Notes under the pieces: generated by a model | What the model was told of the DNA's origin: nothing | Databases searched by the model: none | Seen by the model: the letters and a program-made list of their open reading frames with translations, nothing else | Program-made: the position numbers and the translations under genes | In this document: piece after piece, positions 8,828-16,802 of the stretch | Position numbering within the stretch: the first letter of the stretch is position 1 | How the letters are laid out: every line of letters starts with the position of its first letter | NCBI GenBank assembly: GCA_900538385.1 | Contig: UWSO01000015.1 | Coordinates: 1 to 49,401, forward strand | Source of the DNA: an uncultured Porphyromonas sp. | GTDB taxonomy: Bacteria > Bacteroidota > Bacteroidia > Bacteroidales > Porphyromonadaceae | DNA: 49,401 nucleotides | Direction: 5' to 3'

Positions 8828-9191
8828 CAGTGCTAACGCATTAGAGTAATATGGACTGAGCGAGCTCATCTCAATCTCTCCCGATGAATTTTCAAATATC
8901 TCGGTGGATATTCTTGGTTTTCTTCCGAAGAAATGGCGAATTCTTCGGACTTATCATTTGATTCCTCCGAAGTTTCATTTGATACTTCCGAAGAGTTTTT
9001 TCTTTCCTCCGGAGGAAATTTCGATTTCCTCGGGAGCTATTTGGGAAATTCCTCGGGAGGAATCCGAATCATCGGAGAAGTGGGCGTAATCAGAGAGGAT
9101 TTGTAGCCACTGTGCAGCGATACTCGGATCGAGTATCCTACTTGTTGTCATGTGTCGTTCCTCGCACACTGATTATAATGCGTCAGCCCTG
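8828..9191. mobile_element. MITE copy 1, 364 bp, with terminal inverted repeats and 10-bp target duplication
   Basis: The ends are CAGTGCTAACGCATTA (left, 8828) and TATAATGCGTCAGCCCTG (right, ending 9191), imperfect inverted repeats. Both sides are flanked by the direct repeat GCGTGAGGAG (8818-8827 and 9192-9201). The interior aligns along its whole length, in reverse orientation, with the copy at 19197-19555, including the central palindrome array. No transposase or convincing ORF lies inside; the short ORFs in it are not shared with good coding character. CAGGG ends with 8-10 bp duplications are, from memory, the pattern of ISAs1-family insertion sequences, so mobilisation by such a transposase is inferred. 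Confidence 0.85.
8935..9092. repeat. Palindrome array inside MITE copy 1
   Basis: Units of the type TTCTTCGGA / TTCCTCCGAAG / CTTCCGAAG recur with their cores starting at 8945, 8966 and 8987, exactly 21 bp apart. They are followed by larger palindromes such as TTTCCTCCGGAGGAAA (9002-9017) and TTCCTCGGGAGGAAT (around 9049-9063). The same three-unit, 21-bp arrangement recurs at 19.4 and 38.45 kb. The 21-bp spacing equals two turns of B-DNA. Confidence 0.75.
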
Positions 9192-9201
9192 GCGTGAGGA
9201 G

Positions 9202-9478
9202 CGAAGCGCTCGAGAGCCCCCTAGACTCCTCATGATCAGTGCGCTCTGAAAAGTCATCTTCCTCTCCTCTCTCCCTCTCATACAGACCGCAATTTAGTTT
9301 CATAGGATGAACATCAGCTAGCGTGCGGAGATAAAGCAGCAGGCCCAACCGCCTTGTCGAAGCGATTGAGCCTGCTCTAGTTGCTCTATATGAAATGAAT
9401 TGGATCAGATAGCCATCACTGCGATAGTCATGCTACCAGATGTGCTTAGTCTGTGGTCGCTGTGCGACTACTTGACTA
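9202..9478. other. Gene-free interval between MITE copy 1 and the C1 peptidase gene
   Basis: No ORF here has coding character and no clear promoter was found. The only structure noticed is a 7-bp inverted repeat (AGCAGGC ... GCCTGCT, about 9337-9375) with a long loop, too weak to call a terminator. Confidence 0.4.
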
Positions 9479-10885
9479 CTATTCCTCGGCACGAAACATA
9501 GGACTCCACGGTGGAAGAAGCTTGGGTGTCTTGCCTTGGAGTTCCTTGGCACGTGGCGTGAGGTACTTCTTATTGACTACTAGGCGGAAGGTGTATGCGT
9601 CAAACCATTCGTCCGTCATGATCAGATGCCCCTGATGTCCAGAGGTGGCACCCCAGCTGTTCTCGACCATCCACTTGGTGGGTTTGCCCGACTTGTCTAG
9701 GTCTACCGCTACGAGCGTCATAGCGTGTGTGGAGCCACTGTCAAAGGATGCGATGCGCTCGCCCTTTGTCATAGTCATCGGGACGCCCGTAATAGCCTCG
9801 TAGTCATCGTAGCCGAGAGTGAGCAGGCCAGACTCTTTATTGAGCTCCTTGCCTACATCGCAAGAGTAGTACATCATGTTGCCATCCTTGAGGGAGGCGA
9901 TGGCCATCTCTTTGATCTCCTCCATAGGAAGGTTGATGTAGGTCCAGTCCTTGCCGTCCCAGGCGTGGCGGTCATACTCGATGGCGTAGGTCTCGTAGTA
10001 GGGCTGCGAGGGGTCGTTCATGATCATCACGTAGTCGTCCTTGAGGTTGACACCGATCATCTCCTGGTAGAAGCTCAGCGGGGTGTACTCCCTGGTCGAG
10101 AGGACCTTGCCGTCGGCATCTCTGAGGGTATACTCAAAGGTTGTGGGCGGTGTGCCGAGGTTGAGGCATAGGAGACGATAGATGGCTTGTAGGGTAGTCT
10201 CCTTATCCTTGCGAAGCTCTGCCAGTGTGGCACCTTGCTGAGCTTTGCTACGTAGCTCCATGCCACCCTGACGGAGTAGCTTGGCTATGAGTGAGGAGAG
10301 ACGCGATGTGTTGTTGCTACTGTAGGTCTCGGGCATTACGTCGCTAGGCACGACACCGTATTTGAGGAGGTTGTCCGAGATGCCGGTGAACTGCCCGCCG
10401 TCATTGATCGGGTGCTGAAAGAGCCACTCCACTTTGCGGTCGGTGATGGGAAGTGTGCGGGTCTCGAGGATGCCCTCGAGGAAGAGGTTGGCCTTCTCTA
10501 GCTGATCCCAAAAGAAGGAGTAGCAGTGGGAGAAGTAAAACTCTCCGAGGTTGTTGTCCTTGATAAACTGAGCACGTAGCACGTTGAAGCCTGTGAAGAG
10601 CCAGCAGCGCCCAGACCTCTTCTGATCGGTAATCCCCTTCGTGGGTACTCGGTAGGTGAAGTGGTCGTCGGGCGGTGTCATAAGCTCGGCATTGGCAAGT
10701 ACCATGCCGTTCTGGACGATGCTATTGTGTAGGGCTCGTTCAGCTGGAGCCTTTGGAGTGGCTTGCTGGAGCTTCTGCAGAAGTTCGGGTGTGATGGCTC
10801 CGTCGCTTCGATTGGAGCTTTCACTCTGTGCTAGTAGCATGATGTTGGATAGTAGTAGGAGTAAGGGTAAGAGAAGTTTCTTCAT
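9479..10885 (-). CDS. Periplasmic C1 family (bleomycin hydrolase/aminopeptidase C-like) cysteine peptidase
   Basis: A 468-residue cysteine peptidase of family C1B (PepC/bleomycin hydrolase). Residues 1-20 form a signal peptide ending LLAQ, so unlike cytoplasmic PepC it is exported. The catalytic residues are all visible: C94 in QKRSGRCWLF, H387 in GSTHAMTLVAVD and N409 in VENSWG. Such enzymes trim N-terminal residues from peptides, which fits a peptide-fermenting organism. It lies 17 bp downstream of the PorZ-like gene and is probably co-transcribed with it and rdgB. Confidence 0.93.
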   Translation of the reverse strand: MKKLLLPLLLLLSNIMLLAQSESSNRSDGAITPELLQKLQQATPKAPAERALHNSIVQNGMVLANAELMTPPDDHFTYRVPTKGITDQKRSGRCWLFTGFNVLRAQFIKDNNLGEFYFSHCYSFFWDQLEKANLFLEGILETRTLPITDRKVEWLFQHPINDGGQFTGISDNLLKYGVVPSDVMPETYSSNNTSRLSSLIAKLLRQGGMELRSKAQQGATLAELRKDKETTLQAIYRLLCLNLGTPPTTFEYTLRDADGKVLSTREYTPLSFYQEMIGVNLKDDYVMIMNDPSQPYYETYAIEYDRHAWDGKDWTYINLPMEEIKEMAIASLKDGNMMYYSCDVGKELNKESGLLTLGYDDYEAITGVPMTMTKGERIASFDSGSTHAMTLVAVDLDKSGKPTKWMVENSWGATSGHQGHLIMTDEWFDAYTFRLVVNKKYLTPRAKELQGKTPKLLPPWSPMFRAEE

Positions 10886-10902
10886 AAAAGCTTATGTATA
10901 GA

Positions 10903-13236
10903 TTATATGACGGCAAAGGGTATGGAGTAGCTGTGCTTGCCCTCGCTGTCGGATAGTAATGCGTGGTAAATGCCTGAGGGATAGCGCTCACCACTCGGCA
11001 GGCGGGTGATGATGGTGAGCTGACCTGTCAGTGCTACCTCCTGATAGATTAGATTGCCCGCACCGTCTAAGATGCGTACCGTAGTGCCTGCGGGAAGCTT
11101 GGAGAGCGTGACTTGGTCGGGATCTTCGGGGCGTAGTGGGTTGGGGTATATGTAGACCTCTTTGCTCTGTGTGGACCAGTCGCTTGTCTGACCGATATAT
11201 AAGGAGACAAGCCCAGCCGAACTGGCTATGTAAAGCTCTCCTCGCTCTTGGTCAATGGCTAGAGAGAGCACGTCGTTGGTGAGTAGAGGACTATTGTCTT
11301 TGGTGTAGTGAGCTAGTAGCTGCGTGCCGTCTGGCGAGAGGAGGTAAAGGCCGTCAGAACCAGTGCCGCACCACTTATTGCCGAGTGCATCGATGGCGAT
11401 GGCTGTGATGGGCATATTGTCGAGGACATAGTAGAGATTGGGCTCCTCGCCACCTACGGGTCTAGAGGCTAGCGGGGTGCTCTGCGAGATGAATGTGCTG
11501 GGACTAGCAATGCTGATAGGTCCTTTGTCTGTGGCTATCCAAAGACTACCAGAGGGGTCTAGAGCTAGGTCGTAGTAGTATTTGGCAGCTATCTCCTTGC
11601 CAGTGCGATCGACGAACTTAGTGACGAGGCGGTACTCATCGTCTGACTGATCTAGAGGTGTACCCTTGTCGTCAAAGATGAAGACACCATTGTTGCCATC
11701 TGCGCTTCGGTGGAATATGAGCAACCACTTGACGCCATTGGGTAGAGCCAGCATAGGACCGAAGGCGTTGACCAACTCTATGTCTGGGTACGAGATAGCT
11801 TTCATCGTGCCATCAGGAGTGCGCACTACAAGGGGGTTAGCTATCAAGCCTTGACCTTGCGCCATCCATAGGTTGCCCTTCTGATCGTAGCATAGCGAGC
11901 CGACACGAACGTTGTGTGCTGTGGGTGAGTCATCGTCCCAAGCTCTGACTAATGGAGCATTGTCTGGAGTGTATCGATTGATGACTTGGTCGCCTTGTAT
12001 TTCGTAGAGACCATCTCCCCACGAGCCGACGAAGTAGTGATCAGCGTCACGAGGGTCTACGGCTATGGAGACGAGGTCGTAGACGGGGATATCGCTAGTC
12101 TGCTGCCGAATCTCGCGATAGTCCCAAGTGCGCCAGAGGGGTGGCGTATAGATCTGTATGTAACCAGGCTGCCAGTAAGCGTTGGTGCGACGTCCTCCAC
12201 TGACGGAGTAGAGCTTGCCATGCTGGTGTGTGAGGTAAAAGTGCTTGTTGGATTTCGGAGCGTTGGCTTCGAGGACTAGCTTTTCGAGAGAGACTTTGCC
12301 GTTGCTAGCGGAGGCGAGGTCGGCTTTGTAGAGAGAGCCGCCCGCTGTGAACCAAAGCCTGTCCGGTGAGCTGTCGCCTGAGAGGCTCTGCAGACGGGCG
12401 GGGAGGTCGATGCGTATGCGCTCGCCACTAGCTCTCCATACGATGAGCGAGTCGGCTCCTGCGACCGCCACACCATCGGCTATCGGGAAGAGTCGCTCAG
12501 CCCATCCGCTCTGCACCATCGTCTGAGGGGTGGCACTGACCTGGGGTAGCGTGGAGCGATAGAGGGTGTGCAGACTGTCTATGAACCAGAGCGAGCCGTC
12601 GGGTAGGGCGGTGGCACTGATCATCTCCTTCTGCGGTAAGCCCTCGACGAGGCTCCACGAGGCGGGGTCTTGGAGGTTTTGCGAGAGGGTGCTCGAGCGC
12701 AGCCCTTCGCTGGTCAGCGCATAGAGCTTTTCGTCTAGAGCGAAAGCGTCTAGGACCTCTTTGCCTAGGAAGGCTGTGGCTGCGATCTGATGATTGCTGA
12801 GGTCTATCTGCATGAGGCCGAAGCGACCCGCAATGAAGGCGTAATCCTTATGATAGAAGATGCGTGTGGCAGTCTTGTCGTTGAGCATGCTATTGTCGCT
12901 GATACCCACTAAGTTGTAGATGCGATCGCTGTAGATGAGGTCGATACGCCCCGATCTGTAGTAGACGGTGGTGACCTTGTGGCTAGGCGAGTAGCGGATC
13001 ATCTCGGCATCAAGGTCGCTGATAGGCGTCATGCCATCAAGTAGATGTATCTCATCGGGATGCTCTGGAGAGACGGTACCGATGACGCCCCCTGTGGTGA
13101 AGAGTACCTGCTCGGGCAGATCGGCCACAAGCTCTACATCACCTACGGCTAGATGCCACTGCCACAGCTGCTCCTGAGCTGCTAGCGGGAGGGTGCATAG
13201 AAGGAGTGATAGGAGGAGGTGTATGGGGGCTTTCAT
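10903..13236 (-). CDS. porZ: PorZ-like type IX secretion protein (beta-propeller protein)
   Basis: A 777-residue exported protein; residues 1-20 form a signal peptide (LLLSLLLCTLPLAAQ). Two beta-propellers made of 'two-component regulator propeller'-type blades follow; repeated patterns include GSLWFIDS, GDGLYEI, GNLWMAQGQGLI, GSLWIATDKGPI, NKWCGTGSDGLYLLS and GELYIASSAGLV. The last about 85 residues, from VYIYPNPLRPED, are a CTD-like beta-sandwich (TVRILDGAGNLIYQ, YPSGIYHALL). This architecture and length match Porphyromonas gingivalis PorZ, a cell-surface component of the type IX secretion attachment complex. It overlaps rdgB by 4 bp. Other CTD-bearing propeller proteins exist, so the symbol is likely but not certain. 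Confidence 0.78.
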   Translation of the reverse strand: MKAPIHLLLSLLLCTLPLAAQEQLWQWHLAVGDVELVADLPEQVLFTTGGVIGTVSPEHPDEIHLLDGMTPISDLDAEMIRYSPSHKVTTVYYRSGRIDLIYSDRIYNLVGISDNSMLNDKTATRIFYHKDYAFIAGRFGLMQIDLSNHQIAATAFLGKEVLDAFALDEKLYALTSEGLRSSTLSQNLQDPASWSLVEGLPQKEMISATALPDGSLWFIDSLHTLYRSTLPQVSATPQTMVQSGWAERLFPIADGVAVAGADSLIVWRASGERIRIDLPARLQSLSGDSSPDRLWFTAGGSLYKADLASASNGKVSLEKLVLEANAPKSNKHFYLTHQHGKLYSVSGGRRTNAYWQPGYIQIYTPPLWRTWDYREIRQQTSDIPVYDLVSIAVDPRDADHYFVGSWGDGLYEIQGDQVINRYTPDNAPLVRAWDDDSPTAHNVRVGSLCYDQKGNLWMAQGQGLIANPLVVRTPDGTMKAISYPDIELVNAFGPMLALPNGVKWLLIFHRSADGNNGVFIFDDKGTPLDQSDDEYRLVTKFVDRTGKEIAAKYYYDLALDPSGSLWIATDKGPISIASPSTFISQSTPLASRPVGGEEPNLYYVLDNMPITAIAIDALGNKWCGTGSDGLYLLSPDGTQLLAHYTKDNSPLLTNDVLSLAIDQERGELYIASSAGLVSLYIGQTSDWSTQSKEVYIYPNPLRPEDPDQVTLSKLPAGTTVRILDGAGNLIYQEVALTGQLTIITRLPSGERYPSGIYHALLSDSEGKHSYSIPFAVI

Positions 13237-13823
13237 AGGCTGTGCTTGGTAAGGTAAGTGCGGAGCTGATCCACAGCTCGGGTGCGGTGGCTGATAGCGT
13301 TCTTCTCTTGCGGACTCATCATAGCAAAGGTCTTGTCAAAGTCCTCTGGCACGAAGAGGCTGTCATAGCCAAAGCCCTCGGCACCCTCCTCGTGGTCTAT
13401 GATCCGTCCCGCGACACGCCCCACGAAGTGATGCTCCTCGCCCTGGCTGTCGATCAGTACGATGACGCACTCGAAGTAAGCGCGCCACGGCTCGGGGTGT
13501 GAGGCTAAGGAGTCTAGGAGGTGCTTCCTATTAGCCACATCGTCACCGTCACAACCAGCGTAGCGGGCTGAGTGTACGCCTGGGTCACCGCCTAGCGCCT
13601 CGACAAAGAGTCCCGTGTCGTCCGCAATGCAGGGCTTGTGATAGAGGTCGTAGAGAGCTTGCGCCTTGATGGTGGCATTGCCTAGGAGCGTGGAGGCACT
13701 CTCGTCGGGAGCTGTGTAGTGACCTAGCGAAGAGGCTGAGCGCACCTCGCAAGTATCTCCGAGCATAGACTGGATCTCGAGGAGCTTGTGAGCGTTGTGT
13801 GTGGCGAGGTAAAGGACTTTCAT
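13233..13823 (-). CDS. rdgB: XTP/dITP pyrophosphatase (RdgB/HAM1)
   Basis: Hydrolyses non-canonical purine nucleoside triphosphates (XTP, ITP, dITP) to monophosphates, cleaning the nucleotide pool. From the ATG at 13823 the product is 196 residues and begins MKVLYLATHNAHK, the expected N-terminal signature. An upstream in-frame Met at 13886 would add 21 unrelated residues. Other motifs are ADDTGLFVEALGGDPGVHSARYAG and FGYDSLFVPE, then the SHR motif near the C-terminus. The stop overlaps the porZ-like start by 4 bp. A minus-strand TACTTTTG (13856-13863) about 33 bp before the start is a candidate -7 box. Confidence 0.95.
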   Translation of the reverse strand: MKVLYLATHNAHKLLEIQSMLGDTCEVRSASSLGHYTAPDESASTLLGNATIKAQALYDLYHKPCIADDTGLFVEALGGDPGVHSARYAGCDGDDVANRKHLLDSLASHPEPWRAYFECVIVLIDSQGEEHHFVGRVAGRIIDHEEGAEGFGYDSLFVPEDFDKTFAMMSPQEKNAISHRTRAVDQLRTYLTKHSL

Positions 13824-13824
13824 G

Positions 13825-13863
13825 TAACTTTGTGGAGGTTCTATAAGACTGATTACAAAAGTA
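13825..13863. promoter_or_regulatory. Overlapping divergent promoter region between rdgB and yjbR-like gene
   Basis: The 45-bp gap contains TAACTTTG on the plus strand (13825-13832) and TACTTTTG on the minus strand (13856-13863). Both match the Bacteroidetes -7 consensus TAnnTTTG and point towards their adjacent genes. The -33 boxes are not obvious, so the assignment rests on the -7 matches and the divergent layout. Confidence 0.45.
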
Positions 13864-13868
13864 CTGAA

Positions 13869-14270
13869 ATGAATGGGATAAGCCAAATAGATGAGCTTTG
13901 TCGCCAGTTGCCCTACTGCGAGGTGGATGCGCCGTTTGGTCCAGAGGTGGTGACCTACCGTCTGTCGCGACGCATCTTTGCGCTACTATGGCTGGAGCAT
14001 GACCCCGGCATGGTGTCGCTCAAGGTGAACCCTGACTTGATAGAGCCATTGCTAGACCGGCATAGTGACCTGCAGCCCGCCTTTCACCTCAATAAGAAGC
14101 ACTGGATACAGCTGGAGCTGCCGACTAGTGAGTCGGAGGCGTGGATCGCTCGGCTCCTACGTCACTCCTATGCGCAGGTGTGGCGCAAGCTCCCGAAGAT
14201 CCAGCAGCGTCTCCTGCCTCTCGGAATAGACATCTACAACCAAGCACAGAATGAGCAAGATCTCCTTTGA
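13869..14270 (+). CDS. MmcQ/YjbR family protein
   Basis: A 133-residue protein of the MmcQ/YjbR family (double wing-like fold, often labelled DNA-binding, function unproven). I choose the ATG at 13869 (MNGISQIDELCRQLPYC) because it gives the usual family start; the open frame runs further upstream but lacks conservation features there. Family patterns seen are EVDAPFGPEVVTYRLSRRIFALL, VSLKVNPDL and HLNKKHWIQLEL, ending with an LLRHSYAQVWRKLPK helix. The last 20 bp overlap the biotin ligase gene, suggesting coupled translation. Confidence 0.85.
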   Translation: MNGISQIDELCRQLPYCEVDAPFGPEVVTYRLSRRIFALLWLEHDPGMVSLKVNPDLIEPLLDRHSDLQPAFHLNKKHWIQLELPTSESEAWIARLLRHSYAQVWRKLPKIQQRLLPLGIDIYNQAQNEQDLL

Positions 14271-15000
14271 GATAACCGAACTAGACCACCCCATAGAGAG
14301 CACCTACGACTACCTGGTCAAGCTCCTACAGGAGAGACCCAACCTCCCCTCGGGGACGGTCATACATACGGACTATCAGACGGCTGGGCGAGGACAGCTA
14401 AACAATAGCTGGTTTAGTAGTCCTCGGCTCAATGCGCTGCCTTCGATTTACCTTCGTCTGCATCGACCGTTGCAGCAGATCTGGTCTATCAGTGAGGCGA
14501 CCGCCATAGCGGTTTATAAAAGCTACCAGGAGCAACTCTCTAGTGAGGATACTATTGAGATCAAATGGCCAAACGATATCTTCGTCAATGGCCACAAGAT
14601 AGCCGGCATACTGATCCACAACGCTCTGGCCGAGGGCTCGGTCGCAGAGACGATCATCGGTATCGGGATGAATATCAACGAGGGAGCCTTCCCGCCTGAG
14701 CTCCCGCAAGCGATCTCTTTGCGTCTCGTGACGGGGCAGACTTATGATGTGAAAGCTCAGCTCCGTCAGATGCTCCGTCATCTAGGGGAGCAGCTTGCTC
14801 GTCAAGACTATGCGGCACTGCATGCAGAGTACAACGACCTGCTCTATCAGCGAGGCATACCAGCTCGCTACTGTGATGTCGCCATCGAGGAGGCGTTTGA
14901 TGCGACAATCCAGGAGGTAAGCCCTCAGGGTCAGCTCGTCCTAACGACCACCACGGGGCAGGAGCGACGCTACGCCTTTAAGGAGATTGTCTACCTATAA
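14251..15000 (+). CDS. birA: Biotin-[acetyl-CoA-carboxylase] ligase (catalytic domain only)
   Basis: Attaches biotin to the lysine of biotin carboxyl carrier proteins through biotinyl-AMP. The 249 residues comprise the ligase catalytic domain (TDYQTAGRGQLNNSW about 42-56, KWPNDIFVNGHKIAGIL about 101-117) and the C-terminal SH3-like domain. There is no N-terminal helix-turn-helix repressor domain, so it is a group I ligase and not a transcriptional regulator. The start overlaps the preceding YjbR-like gene by 20 bp; the SpoU methyltransferase gene follows after 13 bp. Confidence 0.93.
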   Translation: MSKISFEITELDHPIESTYDYLVKLLQERPNLPSGTVIHTDYQTAGRGQLNNSWFSSPRLNALPSIYLRLHRPLQQIWSISEATAIAVYKSYQEQLSSEDTIEIKWPNDIFVNGHKIAGILIHNALAEGSVAETIIGIGMNINEGAFPPELPQAISLRLVTGQTYDVKAQLRQMLRHLGEQLARQDYAALHAEYNDLLYQRGIPARYCDVAIEEAFDATIQEVSPQGQLVLTTTTGQERRYAFKEIVYL

Positions 15001-15013
15001 TTAATATAAGAGT

Positions 15014-15802
15014 ATGTCTGAGCGCACAAAGATAGAGCACCGCCCCCTCACCCATGCTGAGGTGAAGCTGATTAAAAGCTTGCAACTGGCGAAGTATCGT
15101 CGGCAGTCGAACCTCTTTATCGCTGAGGGTGAGAAGCTAATCGGCGAGATGCTCCCAGCTTATCGCTGCCAGCTACTCGTTGGTACAGAGGAGCTAGTCG
15201 AGCCTCTGCTAGAGCGATGCCCAGAGAGCATTGCCGAGGCGGTGATCCTGCCTGATCCGAAGCAGATAGAGCGGGTGAGTGGACTGAAGAGTCCTCGTCC
15301 GCTATTGGCTCTTTGCGAGATCCCAATGGTAGAGGCTCCCCAAGCGATACAACAACCCACGCTCCTTCTAGACGATGTGCAGGACCCCGGCAATGTCGGG
15401 ACACTGCTGCGCACTTGTGACTGGATGGGCATCAGACAAGTCCTCTGCACAGAGGGATGCGCAGACGTCTATGCGCCCAAGGTGCTACAAGCGACTATGG
15501 GTGCTCTGGCGCGTGTGCAAGTCTATCGCTACACCGATAGGACTGCTCTGCTCAAGATACTGGAAGAGACGAAGATACCTGTGATAGGGACCTTCATCGA
15601 TGGAGCATCGCTTCGCACGTTGCGACTGGCGCCTGAGCAACCTTATATATTGGTATTAGGCAATGAGGGTAATGGTATCTCGCCGGAGCTCTCAGCTCTA
15701 GTCTCTCAGCGAATTACGATCCCGTCGCCTGTCGATAGTCACTGCGAGTCGCTCAACGTAGCGGTCGCTGGCGCTATCGTTATGGCGCATCTGATGCTTT
15801 AG
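15014..15802 (+). CDS. TrmH/SpoU family RNA 2'-O-ribose methyltransferase
   Basis: A 262-residue SPOUT-class methyltransferase. An N-terminal substrate-binding region (LTHAEVKLIKSLQLAKYRRQ, LFIAEGEKLI) resembles the SpoU_sub_bind domain. It is followed by the knotted catalytic domain with its three signatures: DDVQDPGNVGTLLRT (about 120-134), LVLGNEGNGIS (about 213-223) and IPSPVDSHCESLNVAVA (about 235-251). The layout is like RlmB/TrmH-type rRNA methyltransferases; the exact target nucleotide cannot be told from sequence alone. It ends 5 bp from the convergent dusB gene. Confidence 0.9.
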   Translation: MSERTKIEHRPLTHAEVKLIKSLQLAKYRRQSNLFIAEGEKLIGEMLPAYRCQLLVGTEELVEPLLERCPESIAEAVILPDPKQIERVSGLKSPRPLLALCEIPMVEAPQAIQQPTLLLDDVQDPGNVGTLLRTCDWMGIRQVLCTEGCADVYAPKVLQATMGALARVQVYRYTDRTALLKILEETKIPVIGTFIDGASLRTLRLAPEQPYILVLGNEGNGISPELSALVSQRITIPSPVDSHCESLNVAVAGAIVMAHLML

Positions 15803-15807
15803 TCCAG

Positions 15808-16800
15808 CTAGCCCTCCATTTGAGGGAGTAAAGGCTCTACCTGCGTTAGCACATCGTCCAGGTCGGCTAGGGTAGGGGCTTGGAGCATCGCTATGCGTAG
15901 CGCACGGAAGTTGGGGATGCCCTTAAAGAGTGGTGTGGCGGCTAGGTGGCGACGACTATGCAGGATGCCTCTGCGCTCGTCCAGCTTCTCGATGTTCTTA
16001 TGGACAATCTCTTTTAAGATCTCTAGCTGTTGTAGAGAGGTTAGCTGAGGAGCGGTAAAGGTAGGGTCGACGGCTGCACGCATCTCGCCAAAGATCCACG
16101 GCTGTCCGATGGCTGCTCGTCCGACCATCACCCCATCAACCCCATAGGTGTCAAAAGCGTGCCGTACCTCCTCGCCTGTCGTTATGTCGCCATTGCCGAT
16201 GATAGGGATCTGGATCTCAGGATTAGAGCGCACCTCACCGATCAAAGTCCAGTCGGCGCTCCCCTTGTACATATCGCTACGCGTACGCCCATGAATGGTC
16301 AGAGCTGCGATGCCACAAGCTTGTAAGCGTGGTGCTAGATCTGTGATGATAAGGCTATTGTGGTCCCACCCTAAGCGCGTTTTGACCGTCACGGGACAAC
16401 TCGCCACAGAGACCACCGCTGCGGTGATTTCAAGGAGTAGCTCGGGGTCACGAAGCATACCACTGCCAGCACCCTTGCCCGCGACCCGCTTGACGGGACA
16501 GCCGAAGTTGAGATCGAGTAGATCAGGCTCCAATTGGCAGGCTATACGAGCCGCCTCGCACATCGTCTCCACATCACGACCATAGATCTGTATGGCGACG
16601 GGACGCTCTGCCGGGTCTATGCGCATCTTGCGCATCGTGCTGGGCACGTAACGCACGAGCGCATCGGCACTGATGAACTCGGTGTAGACAAGGCTAACAC
16701 CAAACTGCTTACAGAGCAGGCGAAAGGGCGCATCGCTCACATCTTCCATCGGTGCGAGCAGTAGCGGTTTAGAGCCTAAGTCAAGGGTGCCTATCTGCAT
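15808..16800 (-). CDS. dusB: tRNA-dihydrouridine synthase (DusB type)
   Basis: Flavoenzyme reducing specific uridines to dihydrouridine in tRNA. From the ATG at 16800 (MQIGTLDLGSKPLLLAPMEDVSD) it is 330 residues; an in-frame upstream Met would add 20 residues overlapping rsmD and is less likely. TIM-barrel signatures include LAPMEDVSDAPFR, LDLNFGCPVKRVAGKGAGSG with the catalytic Cys, VKTRLGWD, TIHGRTRSDMYKG, IIGNGDI and DGVMVGRAAIGQPWIF. It lies 2 bp downstream of rsmD, implying co-transcription. Confidence 0.93.
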   Translation of the reverse strand: MQIGTLDLGSKPLLLAPMEDVSDAPFRLLCKQFGVSLVYTEFISADALVRYVPSTMRKMRIDPAERPVAIQIYGRDVETMCEAARIACQLEPDLLDLNFGCPVKRVAGKGAGSGMLRDPELLLEITAAVVSVASCPVTVKTRLGWDHNSLIITDLAPRLQACGIAALTIHGRTRSDMYKGSADWTLIGEVRSNPEIQIPIIGNGDITTGEEVRHAFDTYGVDGVMVGRAAIGQPWIFGEMRAAVDPTFTAPQLTSLQQLEILKEIVHKNIEKLDERRGILHSRRHLAATPLFKGIPNFRALRIAMLQAPTLADLDDVLTQVEPLLPQMEG

Positions 16801-16802
16801 AT

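Noticed and set aside
8904..9089. 61-codon ORF (plus) and overlapping minus ORF inside MITE copy 1
   Set aside because: The reading frames are not kept in the same form in copy 2, the proteins are repeat-derived low complexity, and the DNA-level palindromes explain the sequence better.
9148..9348. 66-codon ORF downstream of MITE copy 1
   Set aside because: It starts within the MITE end, has no family resemblance and no promoter or ribosome binding evidence.
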